A stretch of DNA of 64,000 bases from Maricaulis salignorans (lineage in GTDB: Bacteria; Pseudomonadota; Alphaproteobacteria; Caulobacterales; Maricaulaceae). Where the stretch lies: assembly GCF_900103475.1 (NCBI RefSeq), contig NZ_FNHG01000011.1, positions 1-64,000 on the forward strand. The letters are read 5' to 3'. Below the pieces are notes generated by a model, which was given only the letters and a program-made list of their open reading frames with translations, was not told the origin of the DNA and made no database searches. The translations under genes were made by a program, and so were the position numbers. Below, in pieces: positions 62,526 to 64,000 of this stretch. Numbering within the stretch: position 1 is the first letter of the stretch; each line of letters starts with the position of its first letter.

Positions 62526-63839
62526 CTAGCCCACGCGTTCCAGCACGCAGATGTAGAACCCGTCCGTATCGGTGCGCGCCGGCGAGAGTTGCAGGGCCCC
62601 GTGCAGGCCTTCACATTTTGCGAGGATTTCCTCGGCGCCCTTGGCAAGGCCGCCCGAGGCGCGCATCGCCTTGATAGCCGGAACAGGCTTGAAGTTCTCG
62701 GCCTTGGCGAGGAAGGCGGTGATGCGGTCCTCGTTTTCTTCCGGCAGGACGGAACAGGTGACATAGACCAGGCGGCCGCCCTGTTTGACGTAGGCTTGAG
62801 CGCGTTCAAGCACGGTGTCCTGTTCGCCCATACGGGTTTCCAGGGCGCGTTCGCGCAGACGCCATTTGGCGTCGGGGCGGCGGCGCCAGGTGCCGGTACC
62901 GGTGCAGGGCGCGTCGCAGAAGACGACATCCATCTTGGATTTGAGCTCACCGAGGCATTTGTCTTCCTCGGCATCATGAACCTGGACATTATGGGCCCCG
63001 GCGCGCTTGAGGCGCGGCCAGATGGCGCGCAGGCGGCGCCAGTCGATATCCCAGGCATGGATCTGACCGGTATTGTTGAGCAGGGCCGACAGCGCCAGCG
63101 TCTTGCCGCCGGCACCGGCACAATAATCGAGGATCTGCATGCCTTCGCGGGCGCCCGAGGCGAGCGCCGCCACCTGCGAGCCGATATCCTGGACCTCGAC
63201 CCAGCCCTTGCCATAGGCCGGAATGCTTTCAGCGGCGGCCGATTTGCCGCGCGGATCGCGCTGCGGGATGCGGATCGCCATCGCAGCGAGTTCTGAAGGC
63301 TCGGCGGTCTTCAGCTTCGAGCTGACTTCCTTGAACGCCTTGTCAAACCCGACCTGGACTTCATTGACGCGCAGATCGACCGGCGCGCGCGAGCAAAGCT
63401 CGTGCGCCTCTTCCTCAGCCTTCTCGCCGAAGGCGCGCTGAAAGCTGGGCTCAAGCCATTCGGGGAAATCGCCGCGGATATAGAGCGGTGCATCGGAGAT
63501 ATCGCGCTCCAGACCGCTGCGCTCGGCATTGGTCAGGGTTTCGGGCGCATGCGGATCGCCCTCCATCATGGCGTCGATTTCCTCGACCGAAACACCCCAG
63601 ACGCGGGCGACGGTGCCAAAAGCGAGCGCGCGGGCGCTCTCATCCTGCATCGCATGGCCAACCGAGGACTGGTGACGCAGGGCGTCAAGCACCAGACCGG
63701 TGATCCAGGCGCGGTCGCCGGAGCCGGCATAACGATTGGCCTTGCCCCAGTCGCGCACGGCGTCCTTGACCGGTGTGTGCTGGCGCAATTGATTGTCGAG
63801 GATTTCAATCGCCGCGGCGATCTTGGCTGCATCTCTCAT
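62526..63839 (-). CDS. rsmB: RsmB/NOP-family RNA m5C methyltransferase
   Basis: 437 residues. The N-terminal helical region (NusB-like RNA-binding) starts at residue 1. The methyltransferase domain has LDYCAGAGGKTLALSALL (SAM site), DAPCTGTGTWRRRPDAKW with the catalytic Cys, and YVTCSVLPEEN with the second Cys. It methylates a cytosine in 16S rRNA; whether it is RsmB proper or a related RsmF-like enzyme is not certain. Its ATG overlaps the stop of the gene upstream (ATGA). Confidence 0.9.
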   Translation of the reverse strand: MRDAAKIAAAIEILDNQLRQHTPVKDAVRDWGKANRYAGSGDRAWITGLVLDALRHQSSVGHAMQDESARALAFGTVARVWGVSVEEIDAMMEGDPHAPETLTNAERSGLERDISDAPLYIRGDFPEWLEPSFQRAFGEKAEEEAHELCSRAPVDLRVNEVQVGFDKAFKEVSSKLKTAEPSELAAMAIRIPQRDPRGKSAAAESIPAYGKGWVEVQDIGSQVAALASGAREGMQILDYCAGAGGKTLALSALLNNTGQIHAWDIDWRRLRAIWPRLKRAGAHNVQVHDAEEDKCLGELKSKMDVVFCDAPCTGTGTWRRRPDAKWRLRERALETRMGEQDTVLERAQAYVKQGGRLVYVTCSVLPEENEDRITAFLAKAENFKPVPAIKAMRASGGLAKGAEEILAKCEGLHGALQLSPARTDTDGFYICVLERVG

Positions 63840-64000
63840 TTTGGCTGTGCTCCGCCATAGGTGGTGGCGAGCTGTTGGCAGATCGCGATCGGGTCGGTCA
63901 GGAAACGGCGATCATTCGCGGTCTCCACCAGGATATGGGCTTTGGTCTCGCCGGCCAGGATCAGGGTCGGCGCATTCTGGTGCGCCTCCCCCAGAAGGGC
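63836..64000 (-). CDS. C-terminal part of an unidentified protein, cut by window edge
   Basis: 54 residues are visible, from the right window edge to TGA at 63836-63838. The text includes APTLILAGETKAHILVETAN and ends in LTDPIAICQQLATTYGG. It overlaps the methyltransferase ATG, so it is upstream in the same operon. No family was recognised from this fragment. The start and most of the gene lie outside the window. Confidence 0.6.
   Translation of the reverse strand, partial: ALLGEAHQNAPTLILAGETKAHILVETANDRRFLTDPIAICQQLATTYGGAQPK

Noticed and set aside
1-64000. CRISPR arrays, tRNA or rRNA genes, prophage
   Set aside because: No regularly spaced direct repeats, cloverleaf sequences, rRNA-like stretches or phage structural genes were found.

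Overview
The window is a dense, GC-rich, almost wholly coding stretch of an alphaproteobacterial chromosome. Three gene orders point to the Caulobacterales/Hyphomonadales/Maricaulales side of the class: hdaA-ppk-ppx beside purM-purN, pepA opposite lptF-lptG-lptD-surA-pdxA-rsmA, and rpsF-rpsR-rplI-dnaB-alr-radA-cvpA-purF. The genus cannot be fixed from the sequence alone. No rRNA, tRNA, CRISPR or prophage genes were seen. The only transposable element is the edge of an IS5-family insertion sequence at the left end.

Layout. 1-357: end of an IS5-like element, inserted exactly at the stop codon of a membrane GGDEF/EAL protein gene (358-2826). 2879-8364 (minus): ppx, ppk1, hdaA and a secreted DUF2066 protein. 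8495-10670 (plus): purM, purN and arfB. 10667-14537 (minus): adenine deaminase, a LysE-type exporter, a COQ7-type hydroxylase, ndk and a secreted HExxH protein. 14727-18704 (plus): an ABC-F ATPase, a 0.7-kb non-coding stretch full of inverted repeats, TspO and a Ca/Na antiporter. 18723-21410 (minus): two I78-type lipoproteins, holC and pepA. 21533-29228 (plus): the envelope cluster lptF, lptG, lptD, surA, pdxA, rsmA. 29215-35209 (minus): gmk, yicC, mltG and the fatty-acid genes fabF, acpP, fabG, fabD. 35446-43749 (plus): ribosomal proteins S6, S18 and L9, then dnaB, alr, radA, cvpA, purF and an SDR. 43799-48225 (minus): der, bamB, a YfgM-like protein and panB. 48339-51592 (minus): two paralogous three-gene ECF sigma modules around an NnrU-like gene. 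51694-57524: a membrane redoxin, a TAP-like hydrolase, a membrane LytTR regulator, an alpha/beta hydrolase, slyX and a small membrane protein. 57521-60478 (minus): a DsbA-like isomerase, an atypical SDR and guaA. 60826-62437 (plus): two tandem sulfotransferases. 62526-64000 (minus): an RsmB/NOP methyltransferase and a gene cut by the window edge.

How the genes work together. Most of the window is housekeeping: purine synthesis (purM, purN, purF, guaA, gmk, ndk, adenine deaminase), outer-membrane biogenesis (lptD/F/G, surA, bamB), fatty-acid and peptidoglycan supply (fab genes, acpP, mltG, alr), replication and repair (dnaB, holC, hdaA, radA), and ribosome assembly or rescue (rpsF, rpsR, rplI, rsmA, rsmB-like, der, arfB). 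The accessory parts that deserve attention are the twin sigma modules with a matching promoter-like motif, the overlapping sulfotransferase pair, the membrane LytTR regulator between hydrolases, the tandem I78 lipoproteins, and the structured non-coding region at 16611-17291.
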